From NCBI GenBank assembly GCA_017452475.1, contig JAFTMJ010000044.1:1-59659 (forward strand): a stretch of 59,659 bases of DNA, in the 5' to 3' direction. Of the stretch, positions 16,231-24,709 are shown piece after piece. The DNA is from Clostridia bacterium. Lineage in GTDB: Bacteria > Bacillota > Clostridia > Oscillospirales > CAG-272. Under the pieces are notes generated by a model that worked only from the letters and a program-made list of their open reading frames with translations, was not told the origin of the DNA and made no database searches. Made by a program: the position numbers and the translations under genes. Numbering within the stretch: the first letter of the stretch is position 1; every line of letters starts with the position of its first letter.

Positions 16231-18183
16231 TTAATAAATATTTTTGTTTTCTCTATATTCGCGCCAAACATTCTCAAAGAAGCCGCCGCCCTCGGGAAGG
16301 GGACGGACAGGACGGGTGCTAACCCTTAGGTTGTCCGCGTAGCTAACCTCTAAAACGGTTTGGTCAAAGTCACCGCTGTCAAGCTGGAAACGGAAGATTT
16401 CCTCCATCTTGGCAGGCACATCACCCTCGCTTGAAGAGTAAATTGCGGAGCCACGGGACTTTCCGCCCATCTTAACATATTCCTTCATTGCCATCATATA
16501 GGTTGACTGTGCAATCAGGGCGTCACGGAGCCTGTATGCGCTCCAAAGCTTAGTCGGAGTGTCGATTTTAACTACATTGTTAAAGTCATCAATTGCATCA
16601 ATGCAGTCGCTAATTGCATTTTCCATAAGGGATGCGTTACGGATAGCGCCTGCCGCCTCGCTCATCTTCTTTGTGAATTTTTCCCAAAGAGTGTCAAGAT
16701 TATTTTCGCTTCCTAAAATGCTTCTTGTAAGCCTTAGGTGCTTTTTAACTGCTTTTTCAGCCACTCCCTCCGCCTTTTCGGGGCAGAAGCACTCGTTTTC
16801 GTTATGGGCAGAGATGTACTGCGCCGCGCGCATTGAGCCGACTTGACCTGCGTTTAGCGCGCTTCCGCCGGGACGGTAAATGCCGTGGCTGCCCGCCACC
16901 TCACCGCAAGCGAAAAGATGCTTGACATTTGTCTGCCACCACATATCAACATCAAGTCCGCCGTTGTTATGCTGGGCGCAAAGTGCGATTTCAAGCATTT
17001 CCTTTTCAAGGTCAACGCCCTTGGAAAGGTAAAGGTCATATGCAGGCATATTCATAAACTGTAGCCTTGCAAGAGGTGTGCCGAAGCAGGCGCGGGCGTT
17101 TTCAAGGTACTCCCTTGCCTCACTGTCAAGCTTATCATAGGGAAGCTCATCAAGACCGTAGGGGTTTTTCCTAAAGTCAAGGTAAACACGCCTATTTTTA
17201 AGCACGCACTCTCTAAACACCAATAGGTCGATAATGGAGGAGCCACTCATAACCTTTTTGCAGTCAAAGGGCCACTCATAGCCTTTTCTGAATATTTTGG
17301 AAAGGCAAGTGCCGATGTCATCGAAATAGTCATTTAAAAATTCGTATTCGTTGCCGTCTGTATCAACAGAAACAAAGCGGGGAAGCACCTGCATATAAGT
17401 GCCTGAAACATTCCATCTTGGGGCAACAGAGGCTAAGCCATACTGCCACTCGGTAAGGTTTTTACCAATAACACCTGCCTCAAAGGCAACGCCTGAGGCG
17501 CCGTGGTGACCCAAGGGGAAAACGGTGTCTGCATACATACCTGCAGGGCCGCCTGTGGCAATAACCGTGTTCTTTGCGTAGAAGAGAACAAACCTTTCGT
17601 TTTCATTTTGCGCCACCTTGTTTAAGCAAAGCACGCCAACGCAAACACCATTGTCTTTAATAAATTCGATAATTTGAAGCTTGTCGTATATTTTAATGCT
17701 TCTGCGCTTCGCCTCTTTTTCAAGGCACTCTGTCATCATTTTAGAGGTTAACGGACCAACGCTTGTGGCCCTTGCCCTTGGGTCGTGGTCGGTTTTGTAG
17801 CCCACATATTCACCCAAGCGGTTAACAGGGAACTCCACACCAAGCTCGCATAGCTGTAAAAAGCAGGGAACGGACAGGGCAGCCTCGGCGTAAGCATTGT
17901 CACCGTCGACGCACTTGCCGTTAAAAAAGTCCTGAGCCATAGCCTTTGGTGAGTCGGGATAGTCTGCGCAAAGGTTCATTTTATAGTATGTCTGCTTGTC
18001 TGAGCCTGTGTTACGGGATGTACCCATATTAACACCCTCGGTAACAATGGCAACATCGTTAACGCCGTATTTGTCAAGGCGGATAGCCGCATTATAGCCT
18101 GCCGCGCCTGTACCTATAACAAGGGCGTCAAGCACAACCTTTTTAACATCTATGCCGCAAATTTTTGTATATGCTTCTGTCAT
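16231..18183 (-). CDS. FAD-dependent oxidoreductase, fumarate reductase/succinate dehydrogenase flavoprotein-like
   Basis: A 650-residue flavoprotein of the fumarate reductase/aspartate oxidase superfamily. Seen: the FAD motif IGTGAAG at residues 23-29, the FAD-linked segment TVIATGGPAGMYADT, GEVAGSHGIYRPGGSALN, and a helical C-terminal domain with RDALIAQSTYMM. The substrate-binding region differs from true fumarate reductases, and no Fe-S or membrane-anchor partner is encoded here. In gut anaerobes such proteins reduce or oxidise diverse enoates and sterols. Its position between an SDR and a sugar-isomerase-like gene suggests redox work on a sugar-derived intermediate. Ribosome site AGGAG precedes the ATG. 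Confidence 0.85.
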   Translation of the reverse strand: MTEAYTKICGIDVKKVVLDALVIGTGAAGYNAAIRLDKYGVNDVAIVTEGVNMGTSRNTGSDKQTYYKMNLCADYPDSPKAMAQDFFNGKCVDGDNAYAEAALSVPCFLQLCELGVEFPVNRLGEYVGYKTDHDPRARATSVGPLTSKMMTECLEKEAKRRSIKIYDKLQIIEFIKDNGVCVGVLCLNKVAQNENERFVLFYAKNTVIATGGPAGMYADTVFPLGHHGASGVAFEAGVIGKNLTEWQYGLASVAPRWNVSGTYMQVLPRFVSVDTDGNEYEFLNDYFDDIGTCLSKIFRKGYEWPFDCKKVMSGSSIIDLLVFRECVLKNRRVYLDFRKNPYGLDELPYDKLDSEAREYLENARACFGTPLARLQFMNMPAYDLYLSKGVDLEKEMLEIALCAQHNNGGLDVDMWWQTNVKHLFACGEVAGSHGIYRPGGSALNAGQVGSMRAAQYISAHNENECFCPEKAEGVAEKAVKKHLRLTRSILGSENNLDTLWEKFTKKMSEAAGAIRNASLMENAISDCIDAIDDFNNVVKIDTPTKLWSAYRLRDALIAQSTYMMAMKEYVKMGGKSRGSAIYSSSEGDVPAKMEEIFRFQLDSGDFDQTVLEVSYADNLRVSTRPVRPLPEGGGFFENVWREYRENKNIY

Positions 18184-18210
18184 ATTATTCTCCTAACGAT
18201 TATTGGAAAA

Positions 18211-18966
18211 TTAAAGCCTTTGAATGTGCATACCGCCGTCAACAATTATGGATTGACCTGTGGTATAGCCGAGCATGCCGCTGGAAAGGGTGTAGATTGC
18301 GTTTGCGCAATCCTCGGGCAAGCCCCATCTTCCAAGGGGAACAAGACCGCCTGCAATTAAGTTGTCGTACTTTTCCTTAACCTTTTCGGTCATACCTGTG
18401 GCGATAATACCCGGGCAGATTTCATTAACCGTGATGCCCTCGGAGGCAAGGCGGTCAGCAAAGAGCTTTGTAATCATAGTAGCGCCCGCCTTTGAAATGC
18501 AGTATTCGCCGCGGCTTGTGGAGGAGGTGTAAGCGGAGCAGGAGGAAACATTTACAATGTATCCCTTAATGCCGTTTACCTTTTCCTGCTTAATCATTTC
18601 GTTGGCAACTAGCTGGGTTAGGAAAAGAGTGCCCTTTGTGTTGATGCCCATAACGAAATCGTAGCTTTCCTCGGTCATTTCAAGAATGTCATTTCTAACC
18701 CTTGGGGCAACGCCTGCAACATTAACAAGCACATCAATCCTGCCATAGGTGTCGATGGCGGTTTTAACAAGGTTAGCCCTGTCCTCGCCTGAAGCTAAGT
18801 TACCCTTAACATAAACGCACTCGGCAAAGGACTCAAACCTGTCGGCAACCTTGTCACCGTCAACAATATCCATAGCTACAACTGCGTAGCCCTCTTTATT
18901 AAACTTTTCAGCGGTAGCGTAGCCAATGCCGCCTGCCGCACCTGTAACCAATGCAACCTTTTTCAT
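18211..18966 (-). CDS. Short-chain dehydrogenase/reductase
   Basis: A 251-residue classical SDR that oxidises or reduces a hydroxyl/keto group with NAD(P). Seen: TGAAGGIG at residues 8-15, NVAGV near 82, the catalytic Ser in VSSCSAY, and the YCISK motif with Tyr155 and Lys159. An Asp after the second strand (AMDIVD) favours NAD(H). The start at 18966 leaves 9 bases after AAGGAG; a TTG six bases earlier is too close to that site. The ribosome site lies in the last codons of the upstream flavin oxidoreductase gene, so translation is coupled. Confidence 0.9.
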   Translation of the reverse strand: MKKVALVTGAAGGIGYATAEKFNKEGYAVVAMDIVDGDKVADRFESFAECVYVKGNLASGEDRANLVKTAIDTYGRIDVLVNVAGVAPRVRNDILEMTEESYDFVMGINTKGTLFLTQLVANEMIKQEKVNGIKGYIVNVSSCSAYTSSTSRGEYCISKAGATMITKLFADRLASEGITVNEICPGIIATGMTEKVKEKYDNLIAGGLVPLGRWGLPEDCANAIYTLSSGMLGYTTGQSIIVDGGMHIQRL

Positions 18967-18972
18967 TATCAA

Positions 18973-20292
18973 TTACTCCTTACCTAATACAAATTTATTG
19001 TAAAGAGGCATATAAACCTCTTTGTCACGAATAACACAACCCGGGGTTCCGCCGGGCTTACGCATAATTTCCGTACACTTGCTGCAGCAAATGCAAAGCT
19101 TCTTGGGGTCGAGGTTATTTCCGCTTGTGATAGCGTTTGCGCAATCGGGATATGCCAATGTTTCTCTGCCGTAGCCTGCCATATCAAAGCCGCCCTTTTC
19201 CATATATCCTGCGCAAACATTGGCGCTGACAGCACCAAGGAAGGAAATACCCGAGGAAATAACGGGGACATTAACCTCCTGCTTCAGCTCGGAAATACCG
19301 TCAAGCATCCTTTGCACGCCCACCATTGGATGCTCGGGTGGCTCATATCCGCCCTTAGAATATGGGCGGTTAACGTGAGGATTGAAGTATGGGTTGCCCA
19401 TTGTCATATCAATCATATCAATGCCGTTTTCCTCAAGCTTCTTAATGAGCATTTTGGATTCTGTAAAGTCGGGGGTAATTCCACAGCCCTCTTTTACGGC
19501 AAAGCCGTAGGGATACTCGAAGCCGTCATAAACATTCAAGCGGGAGGTGATGATAAAGTCCTTGCCTGTCAGTACCTTTGCGTCCTTAACCGCGCCTGTT
19601 AAAAGGCGGGTACGGTTTTCAAAGCTACCGCCATAGCGACCCCGGCGGTTATAAGCTGACAAAATTTCGCTGAGCAAATACCTGTGGCAGCTCTTAATAT
19701 CTGCACCGTCAAAGCCAAGCTCCTTTGCAATAACTGCGTTTTTAACAAGTGCCTCGTGAAGGGTGTCAAGATATTCATCGGTTACAATCCTTGACTTGTC
19801 AATAGGATTGTCCTTTTCAAAAATCGGATTGTTGTACGCAATAAGGGGGGCAGGGGTACCCTCGGGCTTAGAATATCTGCCTGAATGGGTGAGCTGAATT
19901 ACAACAATCGGCTCAAAGCCGTTTGCTTTAATGCCCTCCTCCTTTATGTCATTAACGATTCTTTTAAAATCATCCCTTGTTTTGTCGGTTAAGTACATTT
20001 GGCGTGGGTTGGCGCGACCCTCACCTAAAACAGCGGTAGCCTCGAACCAAATTAAGCCTGCGCCGCCACGGGCGAAACGGAGATACCTGCGCCTTGTTAA
20101 TTCATCCGGAGCGCCGTCAAACGTGCCGTCGCAGCCCTCCATTGCTTGATATACAATTCTATTATGTATGGTTTTGCCGCCAACAACTATTTCCTTATTA
20201 AAAACGGATAAGTCCTCGGAATAAGGGAAGGTGGTGCCGCTTTCCTCACATAGCTTTAAAAAAGCCTCTTTGCTTTGTGGAACATTTGCCAT
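18973..20292 (-). CDS. NADH:flavin oxidoreductase (Old Yellow Enzyme family) with 4Fe-4S cysteines, no FAD/NADH domain
   Basis: A 439-residue FMN TIM-barrel enzyme of the OYE/2,4-dienoyl-CoA reductase group. Seen: HNRIVYQAMEGCDG near the N-terminus, QLTHSGRYS, GADIKSCHRYLLSEILS, RGRYGGSFENR, and a C-terminal cluster motif with Cys400, 403, 406 and 419 (CxxCxxC-x12-C). Dienoyl-CoA reductase and BaiCD/BaiH relatives are about 640-670 residues because they add an FAD/NAD(P)H domain; here the protein stops right after the Fe-S region. The FAD protein at 16231-18183 could be the missing electron partner, but it belongs to a different flavoprotein superfamily. It is the first gene of the six-gene operon. 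Confidence 0.88.
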   Translation of the reverse strand: MANVPQSKEAFLKLCEESGTTFPYSEDLSVFNKEIVVGGKTIHNRIVYQAMEGCDGTFDGAPDELTRRRYLRFARGGAGLIWFEATAVLGEGRANPRQMYLTDKTRDDFKRIVNDIKEEGIKANGFEPIVVIQLTHSGRYSKPEGTPAPLIAYNNPIFEKDNPIDKSRIVTDEYLDTLHEALVKNAVIAKELGFDGADIKSCHRYLLSEILSAYNRRGRYGGSFENRTRLLTGAVKDAKVLTGKDFIITSRLNVYDGFEYPYGFAVKEGCGITPDFTESKMLIKKLEENGIDMIDMTMGNPYFNPHVNRPYSKGGYEPPEHPMVGVQRMLDGISELKQEVNVPVISSGISFLGAVSANVCAGYMEKGGFDMAGYGRETLAYPDCANAITSGNNLDPKKLCICCSKCTEIMRKPGGTPGCVIRDKEVYMPLYNKFVLGKE

Positions 20293-20330
20293 AAGATAGC
20301 CTCCTACTTAAGTATAATTATCTAATTTTA

Positions 20331-20359
20331 ATATTATCATATTATAAATGAAAAGTCAA
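20331..20359 (-). promoter_or_regulatory. Promoter of the OYE-to-acyltransferase operon
   Basis: On the minus strand: TTGACT (20354-20359), 17-nt spacer, TAATAT (20331-20336), 38 bases upstream of the first start codon. Confidence 0.7.
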
Positions 20360-20390
20360 TAAATAATGGATAGTTTTGCCGCTAAAAGCC

Positions 20391-20419
20391 TTGACAAACA
20401 AGTAATTTTGTGCCAAAAT
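20391..20419 (+). promoter_or_regulatory. Promoter of the D-2-hydroxyacid dehydrogenase gene
   Basis: TTGACA (20391-20396), 17-nt spacer, CAAAAT (20414-20419). Confidence 0.7.
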
Positions 20420-20455
20420 AGATATGTAAAAATATGCTATTAGCGAGGTAATGAA

Positions 20456-21469
20456 ATGAAGGCTATTTTTTTGGCTAACAACAAAGGTAATATTGACTAT
20501 GTTTATCCTAAGGCAACGCAGGAAAGAATTAAGAGCTTAATTGATATAGATTTGGACAAGGTTTACTGTCAGGAGGATCTTGAATCAAATCCTGACGCTT
20601 TCGGCGAAGTTGAGTATATCTTTTCAACCTGGTCAATGCCGGGAGGAAATGAGGACAAGGATGACTTTGCGCGCTTTTTCCCTAATGCTAAGGCGCTTTT
20701 TTATGCGGCGGGAAGTGTAAAATATTTTGCGCAGCATTATTTTGACAAGAATATTAGAATTTTCAGCGCCTTTGCGGCAAATGCGGTGCCTGTTGCAGAG
20801 TTTACAGTTGCGCAGATTCTGCTTGCAAACAAGGGCTATTACCAAGCATTGCGCTCATTTAAGTCTGCCGAGGATTATAAGGCGGCAGGAGATATTTCAA
20901 GGGCGCACGCGGGCAATTACAGCACCAAGGTTGGTATTGTGGGCGCAGGCATGATAGGCAAAAAGGTGATTGAGCTTTTAAAGCCATATAAGCTTGACAT
21001 TATGATTTACGATATTTTCGTAAGCGCAGAAAGGGCGCAGGAGCTGGGCGGCACCAAGGTTGACACCCTTGAGGAGCTTTTTGAAACCTGTGATGTTGTT
21101 TCCAATCACTTGGCAAATGTGCCTGCAACCGTTGGCGCATTTAAGGGCGAGTATTTTGAAAAAATGAAGAAAAACAGCACATTTATAAACACAGGCAGAG
21201 GCGCGCAGGTTGATGAGGCCGGAATGCTTGCGGCACTGAAAAAACGCCCTGACGTGTCTGCAATTCTTGATGTTACCATTGAAGAGCCGCCAACAAATAA
21301 GGAGTTTTACGAGCTTGAAAATGTGTTCCTAACTCCACACATTGCAGGCAGCCAGGCAAACGAGGTTGCAAGGATGAGCGAAATGGTTGTTGATCAATTT
21401 GAAAACTTGCTTAAGGGCTTGCCCACACAGTATGAGATAACGGAAAAAATGCTTGCAACAATGGCTTGA
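20456..21469 (+). CDS. D-2-hydroxyacid dehydrogenase family protein
   Basis: A 337-residue NAD-dependent dehydrogenase. Seen: the Rossmann motif GIVGAGMIG near residue 160, the catalytic triad in NTGRG (Arg), VTIEEPP (Glu) and LTPHIAG (His). Family members include phosphoglycerate, glycerate and lactate dehydrogenases; the substrate cannot be told. The N-terminal half (FAANAVPVAEFTVAQILLA) is typical of the family. It is divergent from the glycan-catabolic operon, sharing a 160-base regulatory space, so it may act on a product of that pathway; this is inference. A GAGGT ribosome site precedes the start; an overlapping upstream ATG opens only a two-codon frame. Confidence 0.9.
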   Translation: MKAIFLANNKGNIDYVYPKATQERIKSLIDIDLDKVYCQEDLESNPDAFGEVEYIFSTWSMPGGNEDKDDFARFFPNAKALFYAAGSVKYFAQHYFDKNIRIFSAFAANAVPVAEFTVAQILLANKGYYQALRSFKSAEDYKAAGDISRAHAGNYSTKVGIVGAGMIGKKVIELLKPYKLDIMIYDIFVSAERAQELGGTKVDTLEELFETCDVVSNHLANVPATVGAFKGEYFEKMKKNSTFINTGRGAQVDEAGMLAALKKRPDVSAILDVTIEEPPTNKEFYELENVFLTPHIAGSQANEVARMSEMVVDQFENLLKGLPTQYEITEKMLATMA

Positions 21470-21493
21470 TTTTTCCACTGCACAGTGGAAAAA
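21470..21493. repeat. Perfect palindrome after the dehydrogenase stop
   Basis: TTTTTCCACTG (21470-21480) and CAGTGGAAAAA (21483-21493) form an 11-bp perfect dyad around CA, one base after the stop codon. It lacks a downstream T tract, so it is more likely an mRNA 3'-end stabiliser or a protein site than a classic terminator. Confidence 0.55.
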
Positions 21494-21565
21494 GCGTTGA
21501 CCCTGTGTCGATAAAACAGAAAGTTGTGAGTTTATTTAGAAATACTGCTAAATAGTGAAAAGTAA

Positions 21566-21605
21566 ACACTCCCTTAAGGATTTTCCTAAAAGGGAGTGTA
21601 TTTTT
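21566..21605 (+). terminator. Terminator downstream of the dehydrogenase
   Basis: Stem ACACTCCCTT/AAGGGAGTGT (21566-21575 with 21590-21599), followed by ATTTTTATT. Confidence 0.85.
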
Positions 21606-21629
21606 ATTAAAAAGGAGAGATGATACAAC

Positions 21630-21660
21630 AAAAAAGAAAAGCGGTTCGAAAGAACCGCTT
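21630..21660 (-). terminator. Terminator of the 333-residue membrane protein gene
   Basis: Stem AAGCGGTT/AACCGCTT with loop cgaaag, 9 bases past the stop; on the minus strand it runs into TTTTCTTTTTT. Confidence 0.85.
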
Positions 21661-21668
21661 TAAAATGC

Positions 21669-22670
21669 TTATTTTGCTTCGCCTTCGTTTATAACAGCTT
21701 TATCTGTGCTAGACGCTTCAGCAACGGGAGCTTCCTTTACTGCATCAGCAGAAGCTTCGCTTGCTCCCTTATTGCTTGAGGAGTGGTGACGGTGGCGATG
21801 ATGCCTGCCACTGTCAGACTCGTCCTTGCTGATAATATACTTCATTGTTTGCTGCATTGCAAATAGCTTTGAAAGGGCATATATGCCAAGGGCAGCCGCC
21901 AAGAAGATTTCAAACTCGGAAATAGAAACCTCGCTTAAATATCCCAGGAACTGCGCGGACATAATGGAGCCCACGATTGCAATGGAGTATATGAACATTA
22001 TTAAGGAAGAAATCATATACGCCTTGTGGCCTGTGCCGAAAATTTCAAACCTGCTCTCAAACAGGAAGAAAACTGTCAAAGCAATGTAGTAAAAAACAAA
22101 AATAATTTTGAAAAGGTTTGTGGTTGCCAAGCCGTTGAAGAAATAGATGCTTGCAATACCGAGGATGCACCAAATAACGGTACAAACTGCGGTGAAGGGC
22201 TTGACCCACTTTGGAATCTCAATCTTTTTATGCTTTATCTTCTTCGGCAAAATGCCTATAACAAGATAAACAATAAACTGAACAAAAACGAGAAGGCGAA
22301 GTGTTTTGAAAAGCTTGCTCTGCGTAGAGAAGGAAAGGGCAGGCTGGTCAACAAACTTCAAAAAGTCGTACAAAAACAGGGCGATTGCAAGGATAGCAAC
22401 CAAGAGGGTTGCAAACTTTGAAAAGCCGGAGGACTTTTTAAGCCTTTTGATTTGCGGCGCTTCAACCTTTACTGAAAAATAAATTGCTGTAGCCAATGAA
22501 GCTACGATAAAAATAATTGCAAAGATTGGAATAACATTGGCAAAGTCAATACTAACTGTGTAGCTGTTATAGTAGTTAATCATGGTGATTAAACCGAAAA
22601 TCAAGCTAACCAAGGACAGTGTGATGACAATTGGCAAAAACTTTTTAAACAGATTATATGCTTTTTCCAT
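21669..22670 (-). CDS. Polytopic membrane protein with histidine-rich cytosolic tail
   Basis: A 333-residue protein of unknown function. About eight hydrophobic helices occupy residues 10-270. The remaining tail is soluble and starts with a basic, His-rich run (GRHHRHRHHSSS) followed by an Ala/Glu/Ser/Val-rich low-complexity end. The His cluster could bind a metal or simply be a flexible charged tail. It has a putative promoter (22722-22750) and its own terminator, so it is monocistronic. No family was recognised. Confidence 0.72.
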   Translation of the reverse strand: MEKAYNLFKKFLPIVITLSLVSLIFGLITMINYYNSYTVSIDFANVIPIFAIIFIVASLATAIYFSVKVEAPQIKRLKKSSGFSKFATLLVAILAIALFLYDFLKFVDQPALSFSTQSKLFKTLRLLVFVQFIVYLVIGILPKKIKHKKIEIPKWVKPFTAVCTVIWCILGIASIYFFNGLATTNLFKIIFVFYYIALTVFFLFESRFEIFGTGHKAYMISSLIMFIYSIAIVGSIMSAQFLGYLSEVSISEFEIFLAAALGIYALSKLFAMQQTMKYIISKDESDSGRHHRHRHHSSSNKGASEASADAVKEAPVAEASSTDKAVINEGEAK

Positions 22671-22721
22671 TGAAGGGTCCTTTCTATGCTTGGAAGTGTA
22701 CCAAGATATATTTCTTTTGAT

Positions 22722-22750
22722 AGTTTAACACAATAACAGGGAAAAATCAA
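22722..22750 (-). promoter_or_regulatory. Putative promoter of the His-tail membrane gene
   Basis: On the minus strand: TTGATT (22745-22750), 17-nt spacer, TAAACT (22722-22727). Confidence 0.5.
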
Positions 22751-22796
22751 GTAAAAAACAAAAATACTTGTTTTTTTATTTTTTATTCAAAAGCGG

Positions 22797-22825
22797 TTGA
22801 CTATTTGAAAAAAGTTTGTTACTAT
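22797..22825 (+). promoter_or_regulatory. Promoter of the araD-like gene
   Basis: TTGACT (22797-22802), 17-nt spacer, TACTAT (22820-22825), 32 bases before the start codon. Confidence 0.7.
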
Positions 22826-22857
22826 AAAGACATAAAAGTATAAAAGGAGACAAAAAT

Positions 22858-23565
22858 ATGCTTGAACAGCTTAAAAAAGAGGTTTACGAGGCTAATATGA
22901 TGCTCGTAAAATACAATTTAATTACATTTACTTGGGGTAATGTCAGCGGCATTGACCGTGAAAGCGGGCTTGTTGTAATTAAGCCATCCGGCGTTGAGTA
23001 TGATGAGCTTACCCCTGATATGCTCCCTGTTGTTGATTTGGACGGTAATGTTGTGGAGGGTACCCTTAAGCCATCCTCTGATACCCCAACACACTTGGAA
23101 TTGTACAAGGCATATCCCGAAATAGGCGGTGTTACCCATACACACTCTCCTTGGGCAACTATCTATGCACAGGCGGGCAGGGGGATTACCCCCTACGGTA
23201 CAACCCACGCGGACTATTTCGGAACAACCATCCCTTGCACACGCAAGATGACAGAGGCGGAAATAAAGGGTAAGTACGAAAAGGAAACGGGAACGGTTGT
23301 TCTTGAGGCAATAAAGGATATAGGGGCAGAGCAGATGCACGCAGCACTTGTTCATTCCCACGGTCCGTTCACATGGGGCAAGGATGCCAAGTCCTCTGTT
23401 GAGGCGGCGGTTGTTCTTGAGCAGGTTGCCATGATGTCATATAACACAGAAATGCTAATGCTACAAGCAAACGGCAAGACTGAAAGGATGCAGGAGGTGC
23501 TTTTACGTAAGCATTACGATAGGAAGCACGGTCCAAATGCATATTACGGACAGGGCAAAAAATAA
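22858..23565 (+). CDS. araD: L-ribulose-5-phosphate 4-epimerase (class II aldolase family)
   Basis: A 235-residue zinc enzyme of the class II aldolase/epimerase family, linking pentoses such as arabinose (via L-ribulose-5-P) to the pentose phosphate pathway. Seen: TWGNVSGID and [11 protein letters not shown] (phosphate binding), the metal-binding THTHSPWA and a second histidine in [12 protein letters not shown], plus the NAYYGQ C-terminus common to AraD. Related UlaF/SgbE epimerases act on other pentose phosphates, so AraD is the best but not the only call. It is monocistronic, with a promoter and a strong terminator. Confidence 0.88.
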   Translation: MLEQLKKEVYEANMMLVKYNLITFTWGNVSGIDRESGLVVIKPSGVEYDELTPDMLPVVDLDGNVVEGTLKPSSDTPTHLELYKAYPEIGGVTHTHSPWATIYAQAGRGITPYGTTHADYFGTTIPCTRKMTEAEIKGKYEKETGTVVLEAIKDIGAEQMHAALVHSHGPFTWGKDAKSSVEAAVVLEQVAMMSYNTEMLMLQANGKTERMQEVLLRKHYDRKHGPNAYYGQGKK

Positions 23566-23579
23566 ATAGCAATTCATCA

Positions 23580-23604
23580 AAAGGGCGCGTTAAGCGCCCT
23601 TTTT
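23580..23604 (+). terminator. Terminator of araD
   Basis: Stem AAGGGCGC/GCGCCCTT with loop gttaa, then TTTTT. Confidence 0.92.
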
Positions 23605-23678
23605 CAGTTAAAATAAGAGAATATATGTGAACTTTTTGTAAAATGATGCAATTTGAAGGAAACAAAAAATCAAAAATC

Positions 23679-23706
23679 TTGACAAAAACAAAAATTCATA
23701 TATAAT
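23679..23706 (+). promoter_or_regulatory. Distal promoter of the ribosomal cluster
   Basis: TTGACA (23679-23684), 16-nt spacer, TATAAT (23701-23706). It would give a roughly 515-nt leader to rpsJ. Confidence 0.65.
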
Positions 23707-23919
23707 ATCCAATATATAATTAAAAGGAAGAAATTTTTCAAAGCGTTGAAAATGCGCATTTGTGCAAGTATACAAAGTTTTAGTTAAAAAAAGGACTTTT
23801 AAGGCTTAAATTTAGTTTAAAACAGGGAAAATTGCTTAAATTGTTGTGCAAAATATACAAAAACCTAACTGAAATTTGCATTTGCCGAAAATGATTTTGA
23901 CAAAATTTGAAAAAAATTC

Positions 23920-23948
23920 TTGACAAGCCCTTATATATATGATAAAAT
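23920..23948 (+). promoter_or_regulatory. Proximal promoter of the ribosomal cluster
   Basis: TTGACA (23920-23925), 17-nt spacer, TAAAAT (23943-23948), giving a leader of about 270 nt. A/T-rich DNA upstream (23700-23920) may act as an UP-like element. Confidence 0.8.
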
Positions 23949-23954
23949 GTTCGT

Positions 23955-24228
23955 GCTTAGCGTGCGACGAAGCGAGAGGTTGCCGTAAATGCATAACTGC
24001 TATGGCATTTGCGGGGAATTTTCGTGGAGCATGTTGGATTCACATGGCAGCAAAATGCAGCCGAGTGCGTCTTCCTTCAGCGTATAGCTGATAAAGATCA
24101 CCGCTTGCATTACCCCGAACCTAAGAGTTGCATGGTTCGGTTTTGTTAAGTGGGTGAAGGAAACACACGGGACGGTGTAAAAGCGAATGTCCCCGTCACA
24201 TTTCTAATTAATAAGGAGGAAAAGCAAG
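23955..24228 (+). promoter_or_regulatory. Structured 5' leader of rpsJ (S10 operon)
   Basis: A G+C-richer, non-coding stretch of about 270 nt between the proximal promoter and rpsJ. It contains several potential helices, such as CCGAACC/GGTTCGG (around 24114-24142) and ACGGGAC/GTCCCCGT close to the gene (24169-24199). In other bacteria S10 operons are controlled by L4 binding to the leader; whether that applies here is not known. There is no open frame of note. Confidence 0.55.
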
Positions 24229-24540
24229 ATGGCAGTAAGTGAGAAGATCAGAGTAAGAGTTAAGGGCTACGACCACAAGTTGGTTGACGCTACCGCTGAA
24301 AAGATCGTAAATGCAGCTAAGGAAAACGGCGCACAGGTATCCGGTCCTATTCCGCTTCCAACTGAGAAGGAGATTGTTACAATCCTTCGTGCAGTTCACA
24401 AGTACAAGGACAGCCGTGAGCAGTTCGAACAGCGCACACACAAGAGACTTATTGAGATCGTTAAGCCTTCCAAGAAGGTTGCAGACGCAATAATGACTCT
24501 TGAGCTCCCTGCAGGCGTTGATATTGAAGTTAAGCTTTAA
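24229..24540 (+). CDS. rpsJ: 30S ribosomal protein S10
   Basis: 103 residues, the usual length. Sits in the head of the small subunit and also binds NusB in antitermination. The [15 protein letters not shown] opening and [17 protein letters not shown] loop are diagnostic. First gene of the S10 block, with a TAAGGAGG ribosome site; an unusually long 169-base gap separates it from rplC. Confidence 0.98.
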   Translation: MAVSEKIRVRVKGYDHKLVDATAEKIVNAAKENGAQVSGPIPLPTEKEIVTILRAVHKYKDSREQFEQRTHKRLIEIVKPSKKVADAIMTLELPAGVDIEVKL

Positions 24541-24709
24541 TCTCAAAAATCGCAGGAAATTCAGCCAAGCCTCACCGTACAGTAGACAAGTACCAAAGTT
24601 ACTCACGGTACAAAAGCTATGATGACGGCAGGGTCATGTTGATGCAGTCGGCGGCTACGACAAATTCAAGGCATCAACCAATAACCTAAATTTAATGGAG
24701 GAAAGCAAA
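24541..24709 (+). promoter_or_regulatory. Intercistronic leader before rplC
   Basis: A gene-free gap of 169 bases inside the S10 block, where spacing is normally a few bases. It contains a perfect 8-bp stem GTTGATGC/GCATCAAC (24638-24645 with 24671-24678) just upstream of the rplC ribosome site, and a smaller ACCGT/ACGGT pairing. There is no T tract, so a protein-binding or RNA-processing site is more likely than a terminator. Confidence 0.5.

Noticed and set aside
18966..18972. TTG start for the SDR gene
   Set aside because: It would be only three bases after AAGGAG; the ATG six bases later has normal spacing and gives the canonical MKKVALVTG start.
12691..20292. Reading the operon as a bile-acid 7-dehydroxylation (bai) cluster
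   Set aside because: OYE, SDR and FAD proteins are present, but there is no BaiB ligase, BaiE dehydratase, BaiF or BaiG, and the operon includes a heparinase-like lyase and a sugar isomerase-like gene.
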